Assembly (NCBI RefSeq): GCF_020521235.1
Contig: NZ_BLAY01000006.1
Span: 1 to 64,000 of the forward strand
Reading direction: 5' to 3'
DNA from: Microseira wollei NIES-4236
GTDB taxonomy: Bacteria; Cyanobacteriota; Cyanobacteriia; Cyanobacteriales; Aerosakkonemataceae
Length of the DNA stretch: 64,000 nucleotides
Shown here: positions 26,852-36,221 of the stretch, piece by piece
Numbering within the stretch: position 1 is the first letter of the stretch
Layout: each line of letters starts with the position of its first letter
Notes under the pieces: generated by a model
The model's database searches: none
What the model saw: only the letters and a program-made list of their open reading frames with translations
What the model was told of the DNA's origin: nothing
Made by a program: the position numbers and the translations under genes

Positions 26852-27484
26852 ATGCCAGCCCACGACCAGGTAGAGTTCGAGCGGCGGCGGCAGCAAATTA
26901 TAGACGGTGCATTGGAAGTCTTTGCAAGTAAAGGCTTTGAAAAGGCAACTAATAAAGACATCGCCCAAGCTGCCAATATTGGCTCGCCTGGACTGATCTA
27001 CCACTACTTTAAAGACAAAAGCGACCTATTCCAGCAGGTATTAGAACAGCGCGTTCCCCTGCTGCAACTGCTGGCTCACAGCGGTGACGAGATTTTAACC
27101 AAACCACCGCAAGAGGTGCTAACCACCTTCGCCAGTGCCTTCCTGAAAACCTTGGAAAACCCGACCGCCGTCGCCATGTTTAAGCTGGTGATGAGCGAAG
27201 CATTCCGACAACCGCAAGTTGCCGAAGTGATGAACAACGCTGGCCCAAGTCGCGAGATGGCGTTTTTAAGTCGCTATCTGGCAAAACAAATGTCTGTTGG
27301 CGTGCTGAAACCGATAGACCCAGCAGCAGCAGCCTATTGTTTTATTGGCTCTTTGCTGGCGTATATTTTCACGCGGGAAATCTTTCCCCAACCAGATAGC
27401 CAGCAACTCGACGCCGAGACGATGGTTAAGACTACGGTTGAGGTTTTCTTGCAAGGAATGCTTGTGACATCCTCCCCGTCCTAA
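26852..27484 (+). CDS. TetR/AcrR family transcriptional regulator
   Basis: A 210-residue TetR-type repressor. The N-terminal helix-turn-helix (residues 13-58) reads IIDGALEVFASKGFEKATNK, then ANIGSPGLIYHYFKDKSDLF, a textbook match. The C-terminal ligand domain is helical and would sense an unknown inducer. It is followed by the devB-devC-devA exporter genes on the same strand, and palindromes sharing TTGATT half-sites lie before both. It most likely represses the exporter until its substrate appears. Confidence 0.92.
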   Translation: MPAHDQVEFERRRQQIIDGALEVFASKGFEKATNKDIAQAANIGSPGLIYHYFKDKSDLFQQVLEQRVPLLQLLAHSGDEILTKPPQEVLTTFASAFLKTLENPTAVAMFKLVMSEAFRQPQVAEVMNNAGPSREMAFLSRYLAKQMSVGVLKPIDPAAAAYCFIGSLLAYIFTREIFPQPDSQQLDAETMVKTTVEVFLQGMLVTSSPS

Positions 27485-27492
27485 TTTTTTGC

Positions 27493-27528
27493 TTGTCAAG
27501 TTGATTAATTAATCAATCAACTTGACAA
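27493..27528. promoter_or_regulatory. large palindrome upstream of devB
   Basis: Perfect 14-bp arms TTGTCAAGTTGATT / AATCAACTTGACAA surround AATTAATC. It shares half-sites with 26816-26835 and probably binds the TetR regulator. It could also serve as a terminator for tetR, since it begins 8 bp after that stop. Confidence 0.65.
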
Positions 27529-27683
27529 AAGTTTAAACTCATTGATTCGGATAGCTCAACTGGAGGAAGCGGGGCGAGTCTTTCCGGAGAGAAGCTTAAA
27601 GATAGGTAGATAGATCGCACCTCCTGGCTCTTCCTCTGGAAAACAAAATATTAAGCTTAGTAAAGGGGTTGTAAAGAAAAGTT

Positions 27684-29324
27684 ATGCGGCTAGAATTACC
27701 TGTTAAAGATAGGCAATGGCTAAAATCTCCAGTCCGCTGGACGCTCCCGCTAGCAATTATGGCGGCTAGTGTGAGTGGGGTAGGGCTATATCAGGTTTAT
27801 CAACAGACGAGGGTGCAACCGCAAGTCGAAGTACCCGTCGCGGTGGCGCCAGCGATCGCATCGGTAACGGCATTGGGACGTCTGGAACCCCAAGGGGAGG
27901 TAATCAAAGTATCTGCGTCGAGTTCGATAGAAGGGTCGCGGGTGGCGCAACTGCTGGTAAAACAGGGAGAGCAGGTGAAAACAGGGCAGCTAGTGGCAAT
28001 ATTAGACAGCCGCGATCGCTTGCAAGCCGGGTTAGAACAAGCCAAACAAGACGTGCGAGTCGCCGAAGCCAATTTAGCCAAAGTTCAAGCAGGGGCGAAA
28101 GCGGGAGAACTAGCCGCCCAACGCGCCGAAATAGCCCGCCTGCAAGCCCAGCTGGAGGGGGAAATCAATACCCAAAGAGCAGAAATTAGCCGTTGGCAAG
28201 AGCAATTAGAGGGAGAAAGGAAAGCGCAACAAGCCACAATTGCCCGCCTACAAGCGCAACAAACGGGAGACGCAGCGGGACAAAGAGCAGAAATAGCCCG
28301 CTGGCAAGCACAGTTAGAAGGGGAAAGGAAAACGCAACAAGCCACAATTGCCCGCCTGCAAGCCCAGTTATTAGGAGAAAAGAGAACGCAACAAGCAGCG
28401 ATCGCCCGCCTCTCCGCACAGCAGCAAAATGCTCAAACCGAATTTCGCCGCTATGACATGCTATCCCAACAAGGAGCAATTGCGGCCTCTAGAATTGACA
28501 CCAAGCGCTTGGAATTAGAAACGGCTTTTCAGCAGCTGAATGAAGCCAAAGCCAATTTAAGCCGCACCGAAGCCACGCTGACGCAACAAATTAACGAAGC
28601 GAAAGCGAATTTAATCAGAACCGAAGCCACGTTAATTCAGCAAATAAATGAAGCGCAAGCCAATCGTAGTAAAACAGCAGGTACGGTGGCGCAGCAAATA
28701 AATGAAGCCAGAGCGAACTTGAGTCGAACCGAAGCAACTTTAACCCAACAAATTAAGGAGGCACAAGCCAATCGTAACAAAACAATAGATACATTAAACG
28801 AGCAAATCAAACAAGCGCGAGCGACTTTAACCCAACTTGCCGAAGTGCGTCCTACCGACGTAAATGCAGCGCAAGCAGAGATTGACCGCGCCAAAGCAAC
28901 AGTGAAGAAAGCGCAAGCGGATTTGGAGCAAGCCTTCGTGCGATCCCCGATTGACGGACAAGTGTTGAAAATTCACACAAAAGCGGGAGAATCTGTTAGC
29001 AGTACCAATGGAATAGCTGATATTGGACAAACTGGGCAAATGTATGCGATCGCAGAAGTTTACGAAAGCGATATAGCTAAAGTAAAACTCGGTCAAGCCG
29101 CCACAATTAACAGCGAAACAAATGCCTTTGAAGGCGAACTTAAAGGAACCGTCGCTGAAATTGGCTTGCAAATCGGTAAAAAAGACATTCTCAACACCGA
29201 TCCCGCCGCCGACGTAGACGCCAGAGTTGTAGAAGTCAAAATCCAACTCGCTCCAGAATCTAGTAGCAAAGTTTCTGGTTTAACCTACTCAAAAGTGATC
29301 GCCAGAATCATCATTGGTCAGTAG
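27684..29324 (+). CDS. devB: DevB-type ABC exporter membrane fusion protein
   Basis: A 546-residue HlyD/DevB-family periplasmic adaptor. One N-terminal transmembrane helix (residues 21-37) is followed by a barrel-sandwich half (VTALGRLEPQGEVIKVSA, GEQVKTGQLVAILDSRD), a very long coiled-coil hairpin (115-415), the second half (AFVRSPIDGQVLKIHTKAGE) and a beta-barrel domain. The hairpin is built from 18-residue modules: six in the ascending arm (146-253, consensus QRAEIARLQAQLEGE) and six, perhaps seven, in the descending arm (285-392, consensus INEAKANLSRTEATLTQQ). With DevC and DevA it would link the inner membrane to a TolC-like channel. In Anabaena a homologous system exports glycolipids. 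Confidence 0.93.
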   Translation: MRLELPVKDRQWLKSPVRWTLPLAIMAASVSGVGLYQVYQQTRVQPQVEVPVAVAPAIASVTALGRLEPQGEVIKVSASSSIEGSRVAQLLVKQGEQVKTGQLVAILDSRDRLQAGLEQAKQDVRVAEANLAKVQAGAKAGELAAQRAEIARLQAQLEGEINTQRAEISRWQEQLEGERKAQQATIARLQAQQTGDAAGQRAEIARWQAQLEGERKTQQATIARLQAQLLGEKRTQQAAIARLSAQQQNAQTEFRRYDMLSQQGAIAASRIDTKRLELETAFQQLNEAKANLSRTEATLTQQINEAKANLIRTEATLIQQINEAQANRSKTAGTVAQQINEARANLSRTEATLTQQIKEAQANRNKTIDTLNEQIKQARATLTQLAEVRPTDVNAAQAEIDRAKATVKKAQADLEQAFVRSPIDGQVLKIHTKAGESVSSTNGIADIGQTGQMYAIAEVYESDIAKVKLGQAATINSETNAFEGELKGTVAEIGLQIGKKDILNTDPAADVDARVVEVKIQLAPESSSKVSGLTYSKVIARIIIGQ

Positions 29325-29482
29325 GAGCGGGTTTCACCAACCATCTATACTTAAGGCGACAATTTATCTAAACCCGCGCCTCCGGTTGTTTCTGAATTAT
29401 TGAACCGCAAAAGACGCTCCAGGACGCAGAGGAAGAGAAGAGAAGACAGAGAAATAATTGGGACCTAACACTCATTACTACG

Positions 29483-30643
29483 ATGGCAAAAATACCTCTC
29501 GCTTGGCTCCAACTGACAAAAGAAAAAGTCCGCTTGCTCGTTGCTTTAGCGGGGATTGGCTTTGCGGATATTTTAATGTTTATGCAGTTAGGATTTCGCG
29601 ATGCGCTGTTTGAAAGTGCGATTACTTTTCATAAAAATGTCCGGGGTGATATTTTTTTAATCAGCAGTCAATCCACCGCTTTGATTGCGATGAAAAGCTT
29701 CTCCCAGCGCCGATTATATCAAGCAAAGGCGTTTGAGGGCGTCGAATCGATTACACCCGTTTATCTCGGTTTCGGCATTTGGAAAAATCCCGAAAATCGC
29801 AAAACCAGACAATTAATGGTGATTGCATTTAATCCCGCCGCTCAATTCTTTAATCTCCCAGGAATTGCCGAAAATCTGGAGAAAGTCAAAATTCCGGATG
29901 TGGTTCTATTCGATTCGGCATCTAGAGAGGAATTCGGACCAGTTGAAAAGTTATTTAATTCCGGACAAACGGTAGAAACAGAAATAGATAGCCGTCGCGT
30001 CAGAGTTGGTGGATTGTTTAAGTTAGGAGCATCTTTCGGTGCAGATGGCAACGTCGTCACCAGCGATTTAAACTTTCTGCGGATCTTTTCTCGACGGGAC
30101 AGAGGTTCGATTGATATTGGCGTGATTAATTTAAAACCCGATGTCAATAAAGCACAAATTATCACCAATATGAAGAATTATTATAAAAATGCATATCCCG
30201 ATGTTTTAGTGCTATCCCACGAAGAATTTATCCAGTTTGAAAAGAAATATTGGGAAACCGGGACATCGATTGGATTTGTGTTCTTTTTAGGTACGACAAT
30301 GGGATTTATTGTCGGGACGGTAATCGTGTATCAAATTCTTTATACCGATGTGGCGGATCACTTGGCTGAATATGCCACGCTCAAAGCAATGGGGTATAAG
30401 GATTTGTATTTACTGGGGGTGGTATTTCAAGAAGCGATTATTTTATCAATTTTAGGGTTTATACCGGGATATGGGGTGGCAACTGTTTTGTATACATTGA
30501 CGCGAAATGCTACCAGTTTGCCGATGGTAATGACAATAGCTAGAGCGGTAACAGTGCTGGTTTTAACGGTAATTATGTGTACGATATCGGGTGCGATTGC
30601 GGTGCGGAAACTGCAAGCAGCCGATCCGGCAGATATTTTTTAA
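29483..30643 (+). CDS. devC: DevC-type ABC exporter permease
   Basis: A 386-residue DevC-family permease with the MacB/FtsX fold. There is one transmembrane helix near the N-terminus (LVALAGIGFADILMFMQLGF), a large periplasmic domain (about 45-255), then three helices (IGFVFFLGTTMGFIVGTVIVYQIL, DLYLLGVVFQEAIILSILGF, IARAVTVLVLTVIMCTIS). The motif ADHLAEYATLKAMGY is the conserved cytoplasmic coupling segment that contacts the ATPase. It lies between devB and devA and is part of the same operon. Confidence 0.94.
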   Translation: MAKIPLAWLQLTKEKVRLLVALAGIGFADILMFMQLGFRDALFESAITFHKNVRGDIFLISSQSTALIAMKSFSQRRLYQAKAFEGVESITPVYLGFGIWKNPENRKTRQLMVIAFNPAAQFFNLPGIAENLEKVKIPDVVLFDSASREEFGPVEKLFNSGQTVETEIDSRRVRVGGLFKLGASFGADGNVVTSDLNFLRIFSRRDRGSIDIGVINLKPDVNKAQIITNMKNYYKNAYPDVLVLSHEEFIQFEKKYWETGTSIGFVFFLGTTMGFIVGTVIVYQILYTDVADHLAEYATLKAMGYKDLYLLGVVFQEAIILSILGFIPGYGVATVLYTLTRNATSLPMVMTIARAVTVLVLTVIMCTISGAIAVRKLQAADPADIF

Positions 30644-30725
30644 ATGGCTAATTGCTAATGGCTAATTGCTAATTGGGAATTGGTAATTGCGGTCCCAGGC
30701 GGGGAATTGGTAATTGGTGAAGAAT
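30644..30725. repeat. GCTAATTG/GGTAATTG heptamer repeats between devC and devA
   Basis: Tandem GCTAATTG and GGGAATTGGTAATTG units surround GCGGTCCCAGGCGGG. They separate devC from devA by about 100 bp without breaking the operon order. Confidence 0.7.
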
Positions 30726-30746
30726 TAACAATCAAAGGGCAACAAA

Positions 30747-31499
30747 ATGGAAGTGACGCTGACTGAAACACAGGCTATAAGTGGAAACCGCTGGGTTAGC
30801 GAACCAGTGATTGACATTAAAAATGTGAATCACTATTTTGGTAAAGGTTCGCTCAAGAAACAGGTATTATTTGATGTCAGTCTGGAAATATATCCGGGGG
30901 AAATTGTACTGATGACGGGGCCTTCTGGGTCGGGGAAAACCACCTTGCTGACGATGATTGGGGGTTTGCGATCGCCGATAGAAGGCAGTCTAAAAATTTT
31001 AGGTAAAGAATTAGTAGGAGCGAGTAAAAATAGGTTAGTAGAGGCGAGGCGCAATATTGGCTATATTTTCCAGGCGCACAACTTGCTCAAAAGTTTGACA
31101 GCCAGACAAAACGTGTTAATGTCGCTAGAGTTACACCCTGGGATTTCTAACAAAGAAGCGAATGCTAAAGCCAAAGCCATGCTAGAGGCAGTCGGGTTAG
31201 GTCAGCGTATCGATTATTACCCGGAGAATTTATCAGGGGGACAAAAACAAAGAGTGGCGATCGCGCGCGCCTTGGTCAGCCATCCTAAAATTGTTTTAGC
31301 CGACGAACCTACCGCCGCATTAGACAGCAAATCGGGTCGCGATGTCGTCGAATTAATGCAGCTTTTAGCCAAAGAACAAGGCTGTACCATATTAATGGTG
31401 ACTCACGATAACCGGATTTTGGATATTGCCGACCGCATCGTGCATATGGAAGATGGTCGTTTGGCAAAAGATGCACCCCTGGGGGTGGTATCTCATTAG
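30747..31499 (+). CDS. devA: DevA-type ABC exporter ATPase
   Basis: A 250-residue ABC ATPase of the DevA/MacB class. Walker A is TGPSGSGKTTLL, the Q-loop is IFQAHNLL, the signature is LSGGQKQRVAIARAL, Walker B is IVLADEPTAALD and the switch His is in MVTHDNR. All catalytic residues are intact. It powers the DevB/DevC exporter. It has an N-terminal extension of about 20 residues before the domain begins (VIDIKNVNHYFGKG). Confidence 0.95.
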   Translation: MEVTLTETQAISGNRWVSEPVIDIKNVNHYFGKGSLKKQVLFDVSLEIYPGEIVLMTGPSGSGKTTLLTMIGGLRSPIEGSLKILGKELVGASKNRLVEARRNIGYIFQAHNLLKSLTARQNVLMSLELHPGISNKEANAKAKAMLEAVGLGQRIDYYPENLSGGQKQRVAIARALVSHPKIVLADEPTAALDSKSGRDVVELMQLLAKEQGCTILMVTHDNRILDIADRIVHMEDGRLAKDAPLGVVSH

Positions 31500-31513
31500 T
31501 TAAACTGCTCAAA

Positions 31514-32512
31514 CTATTTTGCGGTTTTTTTAGCCGGATTGACTGGTGGGCGCGTTTGGTTTGGCTTGGCTTGGGGCGTCCTACCATTGGCGGGTAGGGG
31601 CATTTTAGGGTTAGACTGGGGCGCGGTTTTGGGTGCAGGAGGCTTGTGATCCCCACCAGGCGTCGGACGTTTGGCAGCAGCAGGCTTTTGACCGCCAGCA
31701 GGCGCTTGCTGTTTGGATGGCGCCGGAGTCGGTGGTAGCATATCTGCTGCGGGTGCGGACACTTGCCTTTTAGTGGCGAAGCTGACGTTTACCCCTTCAT
31801 TCGATTGTTCTAGCACCAGCAAAGGTGTAGGCTTGGCTTTTTGATCCCATTGGATTTGCACAATCCGACCTTGAATCGTCGGTTGCCAATTATCATTTTC
31901 CTCAGAAGGACTCAAGTAAGTTTCAATGCAGTCGATAATTTGATTAATTGTCACCGAAGTCGCCTGGGTGGGTAACTTCATTAAGCGAATTTGAATCCGG
32001 AACAACACGGCCTTTTTAGACTTCGGGCTATCTGCCGTCTGATACTCTACATCAAATGTTTCATCGACTTGCCTGCCTGCGGTCGTGGCAATTCCAATGG
32101 CAGCTTGTTGCGCCTGAGTGGGACGCAACGCGATGGAAATTTTTTCTTTTACCTTGACCTTAATTTGATTGACAATCGCAAAGTGAAATACTTCCTCAGA
32201 CATCCGCATCCGCAGATAGTCGAGGTTGAATTCTCGCGAGTGAACCAAATCGGGATTGGTTTCCATTTTCCGAATCGTTTCCAGAGCCAGTTTTAACTTT
32301 TTCTTGACATCTTCGCTTTTAAACTTTTCCATTCGCAGTTCTTTTGCCAGCTTTTTAACCTGGATAAAAGAATATACTCCTAAACCAACGGTCAATAAAG
32401 CCAATACCCCGGACGCTCCCATCCAGATTGCATTTGGCGGGAGATTATTAGTTTGATCCTTGGGGGGGGCAGATCCTAATTGCGGTTGTATGAGAATAAT
32501 TGGTTTTGACAT
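31514..32512 (-). CDS. unknown membrane-anchored protein with proline-rich tail
   Basis: A 332-residue protein that I do not recognise. Residues 27-50 form a transmembrane helix (IWMGASGVLALLTVGLGVYSFI), followed by a coiled-coil stretch (KLAKELRMEKFKSEDVKKKLKLALE), then a mixed alpha/beta domain (about 95-240) and a disordered Pro/Ala/Lys-rich tail of about 90 residues. The middle region (EVFHFAIVNQIKVKVKEKISIAL) is probably the conserved part. The tail's PxxP-type repeats suggest binding to a partner. The gene converges with devA. Confidence 0.6.
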   Translation of the reverse strand: MSKPIILIQPQLGSAPPKDQTNNLPPNAIWMGASGVLALLTVGLGVYSFIQVKKLAKELRMEKFKSEDVKKKLKLALETIRKMETNPDLVHSREFNLDYLRMRMSEEVFHFAIVNQIKVKVKEKISIALRPTQAQQAAIGIATTAGRQVDETFDVEYQTADSPKSKKAVLFRIQIRLMKLPTQATSVTINQIIDCIETYLSPSEENDNWQPTIQGRIVQIQWDQKAKPTPLLVLEQSNEGVNVSFATKRQVSAPAADMLPPTPAPSKQQAPAGGQKPAAAKRPTPGGDHKPPAPKTAPQSNPKMPLPANGRTPQAKPNQTRPPVNPAKKTAK

Positions 32513-32858
32513 GGTCGGGCGGGTGATCTGAAAAAAATAGGTCTGTTTATAGAATGCCCATTAGGAAGGTGTTGTCATCATCAGTAAAGTCACCAAATAC
32601 TAATGATTTTAGGGGTACTCAGTGTTTCCACTGAATACGGTAGTTGCACTCCTGAATGTCATTCCCGACAACTGAAGCTACTGGAAATTTATACCATTTT
32701 TCTAAATAATGTTACCTATTTTGCCTGGGCGATCGCCCATAGGTCAAGATCGCATGGGTGGCTAAATTATAACCGATAGCCTCAATGCCTATGACTCGCC
32801 TTGATGGGTGAAAGGCCCAATCACCAGGGAGACTGGGAAAGATCCTTGTCATAGAAAG
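32513..32858. other. gene-free region between the unknown gene and kdpD
   Basis: No coding frame is supported. It should hold the promoter of the 31514-32512 gene. A GGGCGATCGCCC palindrome of HIP1 type lies at about 32727. Confidence 0.4.
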
Positions 32859-34001
32859 CTAGGAATCGAGGCAGCGGGCAGGTTTTTTATCGCTGGCGAT
32901 AATATGTAAATCGATATTTTTGAGCAGTCGCACTAGCTGTTGCGTTAAAGAGCCTCTTAGCAGCAACTTCCAGCGCGAGCGCGGGCTTTTCCCAACTACA
33001 ATCTGAGTAATGCGGTATTCTGTTGCTACGTTAGCGATCGCGTTGGCGATATCATAGCTGGTGACGCGCAAAAATTCGCCGCTAAATTCCTGACACAGCT
33101 TTTCGCAATTGTGAATGTGCAAGCTTTCTTCCCTGGTGAGAAATCGCTCCGGGTTATCCACAAATAAAACATAAAGACGACCATTCATATAACTGGCAAT
33201 TCTTGCCCCTCGCCGAATCAACTGGACTGAATTGGGATTAGTGGAGATACAGACTAAAACCCGTTCGAGGATGTTGCAATACTCCCCTTTAGAATTTGCA
33301 CCGATCGCTTCTTGTTCGATTGCCTCCTCTTCAATATTGTCTGCGACTTCCCGCAAGGCTAACTCTCTAAGTGCAATCAAATTGCGACGCTGGAAAAAGT
33401 GTTGTAAAGCTTGGTCTATTTTATGGGGGGCGTAGATTTTTCCTTCGGTTAGACGTTCTTCTAAAGTTTCTGGTGTCACGTCCACGACAACAACTTCATC
33501 CGCTGCTTCTAAAACGCGATCCGGAATGCGTTCGCGTACTACAATTCCCGTAATTCTAGCGACGATATCGTTCAAACTTTCTAGATGCTGAATATTGACA
33601 GTTGAATAAACATCTATGCCTTTTGATAAAATATATTCCACATCTTGGTAACGCTTTTCTCGCTGAGAACCCGGTACGTTAGTATGCGCCAATTCATCAA
33701 TTAAAGCGAATTGAGGCTGGCGCGCCACGACAGCATCGGTGTCCATTTCGGTTAGGGTGATGCCAGACACTGTTATTTGTTGGCGCGGCACTATTTCTAA
33801 ACCAATTGCTTGTTCTGCGGTTTCTTCTCTGCCGTGGGTTTCCAACAATCCAATGACGACATCAATGCCTTCTTCTTTTAGTTGCTTGCCTTCTTGTAAC
33901 ATGCGGTAAGTTTTACCAACGCCGGGAGACATGCCGATAAATATTTTATGCTTGCCGCGACGCCTTTTGCGATCGCCACTCATTTCGCTGGAATAAAGCA
34001 T
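32859..34001 (-). CDS. kdpD: short KdpD: sensor N-terminal domain plus universal-stress domain, no kinase
   Basis: A 380-residue protein equal to the cytoplasmic N-terminal part of KdpD. The KdpD domain has Walker A (FIGMSPGVGKTYRM), FALIDELAHTNVPG and DVYSTVNIQHLESLND; a UspA-like domain follows (VLVCISTNPNSVQLIRRGARIA, ending IVVGKSPRSRWKLLLRGSL). The four transmembrane helices, GAF and histidine kinase parts of full KdpD are absent, and the stop is natural, as in other cyanobacteria. It likely senses potassium status or nucleotides and acts with the adjacent kinase and regulator. Start may be 34001 or the inner ATG at 33983. Confidence 0.92.
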   Translation of the reverse strand: MLYSSEMSGDRKRRRGKHKIFIGMSPGVGKTYRMLQEGKQLKEEGIDVVIGLLETHGREETAEQAIGLEIVPRQQITVSGITLTEMDTDAVVARQPQFALIDELAHTNVPGSQREKRYQDVEYILSKGIDVYSTVNIQHLESLNDIVARITGIVVRERIPDRVLEAADEVVVVDVTPETLEERLTEGKIYAPHKIDQALQHFFQRRNLIALRELALREVADNIEEEAIEQEAIGANSKGEYCNILERVLVCISTNPNSVQLIRRGARIASYMNGRLYVLFVDNPERFLTREESLHIHNCEKLCQEFSGEFLRVTSYDIANAIANVATEYRITQIVVGKSPRSRWKLLLRGSLTQQLVRLLKNIDLHIIASDKKPARCLDS

Positions 34002-34058
34002 AATTGCTAATTGCTAATTGCTAATTGGTTAGAGAAATTGGGTTTCTAGTTTCGGTAT

Positions 34059-34742
34059 TCAGTATTCGCGATCGCTGAGTAATTCTTGAGGGATTAATTG
34101 CTTTTTAATCGCAATTACGGCTGCTCTGGTGCGGTCGTTAACGCCTAATTTGTGCAATATTGTATGCACGTGTACCCGCACCGTACCGGGGGCAATATAA
34201 AGCAGGTTGGCTATTTCTTGATTGGTTTTACCCGCTGCAATTAAGGCGAGGATTTCTTGTTCTCGCCTGGTGAGATGGTTAGTTTCATCTTCTAGATCGG
34301 AAGTAGTAGAATGATTGCTACAATTGGCTCTAATTTCTGCCGTTGCGGTTGAGTCCCACCAAGAAGCACCCGCCGCCACCGAACGAATGGCTAAAATGAG
34401 CGTTTCCGATGGGACGCCTTTTTGAGAATAACCTTGGACTCCGGCTTCAATTAACCTGACAATCAGAGATTTTTGCGTGCGGGAAGTCAGGACTAAAATC
34501 GGTAGGTTGGGTTGTGCTTGTTTGAGTTGACGACAAGCTTCGATGCCGCCAATTCCTGGCAAACCGATGTCAAGAACTACGAGATTTAAAGGATACTGTT
34601 TTGCCAATTCTACAGCAGTTTCGCCATCTTCGGCTTCGGCAACAATTTCCATTCCTGGTTCTCGTTCGAGTCTGGTTTTTAAACCCAAACGGAATAGTTC
34701 GTCATCTTCCACAAGGAGGATTTTAATTGAGGCAGCGGGCAT
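34059..34742 (-). CDS. NarL/LuxR-type response regulator
   Basis: A 227-residue response regulator. The receiver domain has acidic Asp13/Asp14 and phosphoacceptor Asp58 (LVVLDIGLPGIGG), and the output domain is LuxR-type (LTRREQEILALIAAGKTNQEIA). The ATG at 34742 starts just after the stop of the histidine kinase gene, one base apart; upstream codons in the same frame overlap that gene and are unlikely. Canonical KdpE has an OmpR-type output, so if this controls kdpA it is a non-orthologous replacement. Confidence 0.92.
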   Translation of the reverse strand: MPAASIKILLVEDDELFRLGLKTRLEREPGMEIVAEAEDGETAVELAKQYPLNLVVLDIGLPGIGGIEACRQLKQAQPNLPILVLTSRTQKSLIVRLIEAGVQGYSQKGVPSETLILAIRSVAAGASWWDSTATAEIRANCSNHSTTSDLEDETNHLTRREQEILALIAAGKTNQEIANLLYIAPGTVRVHVHTILHKLGVNDRTRAAVIAIKKQLIPQELLSDREY

Positions 34743-34743
34743 T

Positions 34744-35871
34744 TTATTTAGATGAATGCGGCTGGATGGGAAAAGCAGGTAATCGGAAACAAAAGATTGC
34801 TCCATTGGGAGAACGACTCTCCGCCCAAATTGTACCGCCATGTGCTGCGATAATTTGACGAGTTAGATACAAACCCAAACCCGATCCAATGGCTGCGCGA
34901 TCGCTTTCTCCTTGATAAAATCTCTCAAACAGGTGGGGTAGTTGATCCGCTGTTATCCCCGCACCCGTATCGATAATTTTGGCAACTTGATAAGCAACTC
35001 CAGGCTCCAGCACAATTTCCACTTTACCGCCCCGTGGGGTATGGTTAATGGCATTGGTTAGCAGATTGGCAAATACTCGCCCTAGTTGAAATCCATCTCC
35101 ATTTACCCATAAATACTTGCGAAACTCCGAATCGCCGTAGTTAAATGAGAGGTGAACGCGACGGCTTTTAGCGAGGTCAAATAGCGTTGCTGCGACTTCC
35201 TCTGCTATCGTGACTAAATCTACCGGAGCGAGTTGGAGTTGCAATCCTTCCGTATCGTTGCGGTAAACATCTAATAAAGTTTCTACCAGTTGCAGACTTG
35301 TTTGGTGACTGCGGATAATCGTTGCCAAAACTTTTCGCTGTGCCGGGAGAATTGCACCAAAGTGTTCTTGCTCGAACGCTTTGAGAGTTTCTATTGCACC
35401 TAATAGGGGTGTTTTCAAATCGTGGGTGAGGGTAGAAGCAAAATCTTCTCGCAGACGGGATAATTTTTCCCCAGCTTCTAGTTTGGCTTGCTGTTGAGCG
35501 ATCGCTTCTTGATAGCGACGATTGCGATCGCTTAAAAATCCCGTTACTGCCAATGCTAACACCGCGATTAGCCTGGATGCGATCGTTGGTGCTTCCAGAC
35601 CATTTCCGCCCGAACCCCACAGCGCTACCATGGTTAAAACCACCGCTACGAGGGTAAATTGTACCGTTGCTGACCGATTCAACCCCGAGGAAGCGAGTAA
35701 AATTGGCCCGATGTAAAGATAGCCGAATACGTAGCTGGGGGGCGTGGAGAATTCTAAGATAGCGATCGCCACAAACAGTCCCACGATCGTCCAGAATACA
35801 CGCCACTGCGGATCTTTTAGCTTCCGAGTCCACCTGCGAGGTAAAGCTTTAGGCAATAACTGAAGCGACAT
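34744..35871 (-). CDS. membrane sensor histidine kinase
   Basis: A 375-residue kinase. Residues 25-115 contain three or four transmembrane helices (VFWTIVGLFVAIAILEF, YLYIGPILLASS, LVAVVLTMVALW, IAVLALAVTGFL). A HisKA domain with His in STLTHDLKTPLLGAIETL and an ATPase domain with NAINHTPRGGK (N-box), DTGAGITADQLPHLFERF and GSGLGLYLTRQ follow. It is the first gene of an operon with the NarL-type regulator and the short KdpD, and it diverges from kdpA. It probably supplies the kinase activity the local KdpD lacks. Confidence 0.93.
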   Translation of the reverse strand: MSLQLLPKALPRRWTRKLKDPQWRVFWTIVGLFVAIAILEFSTPPSYVFGYLYIGPILLASSGLNRSATVQFTLVAVVLTMVALWGSGGNGLEAPTIASRLIAVLALAVTGFLSDRNRRYQEAIAQQQAKLEAGEKLSRLREDFASTLTHDLKTPLLGAIETLKAFEQEHFGAILPAQRKVLATIIRSHQTSLQLVETLLDVYRNDTEGLQLQLAPVDLVTIAEEVAATLFDLAKSRRVHLSFNYGDSEFRKYLWVNGDGFQLGRVFANLLTNAINHTPRGGKVEIVLEPGVAYQVAKIIDTGAGITADQLPHLFERFYQGESDRAAIGSGLGLYLTRQIIAAHGGTIWAESRSPNGAIFCFRLPAFPIQPHSSK

Positions 35872-35958
35872 CTGGGAATTTACCAGAGTAGTTAGGGTTT
35901 CTATTATATCTATTTTTGCCCGTTTAATTCAAAATATATTCACTGGTATATTTGGCAA

Positions 35959-35990
35959 CTAAACACTTTCTAAACGCTCTAAACGCTTTT
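35959..35990. promoter_or_regulatory. three direct repeats CTAAACRCT upstream of kdpA
   Basis: CTAAACACT (35959), CTAAACGCT (35970) and CTAAACGCT (35979) lie in the 350-bp gap between the divergent histidine kinase and kdpA genes. Spacing of 11 and 9 bases is compatible with binding of a dimeric regulator, possibly the adjacent NarL-type one. The rest of the gap (35872-36221) holds a fragment of a CGCAGAGAACGCAGAGG-type repeat. Confidence 0.5.
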
Positions 35991-36221
35991 GTTACTTAAG
36001 AGGTATATCACGTTATATAAAAGCTTGCTAAACTGCGATTTATACCTGTAATCTTCCCAAAAATGCGTCAATATTAGTTTGTATGAACAAAACCAAACTA
36101 CGGCTGTAAGATACAGATTTATTGAACCGCTCCAGGCGCAGAGAACGCAGAGGTAAGAGTGAAGAAGATTTTTTAGGAAAGATCGCTTAGAAATAGATGA
36201 GTTTTGGAGTTGTTGTAATCT

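Noticed and set aside
35872-36221. c-di-AMP riboswitch before kdpA
   Set aside because: The conserved ydaO-type sequence blocks are not visible; only direct repeats and a CGCAGAGG-type fragment are present.
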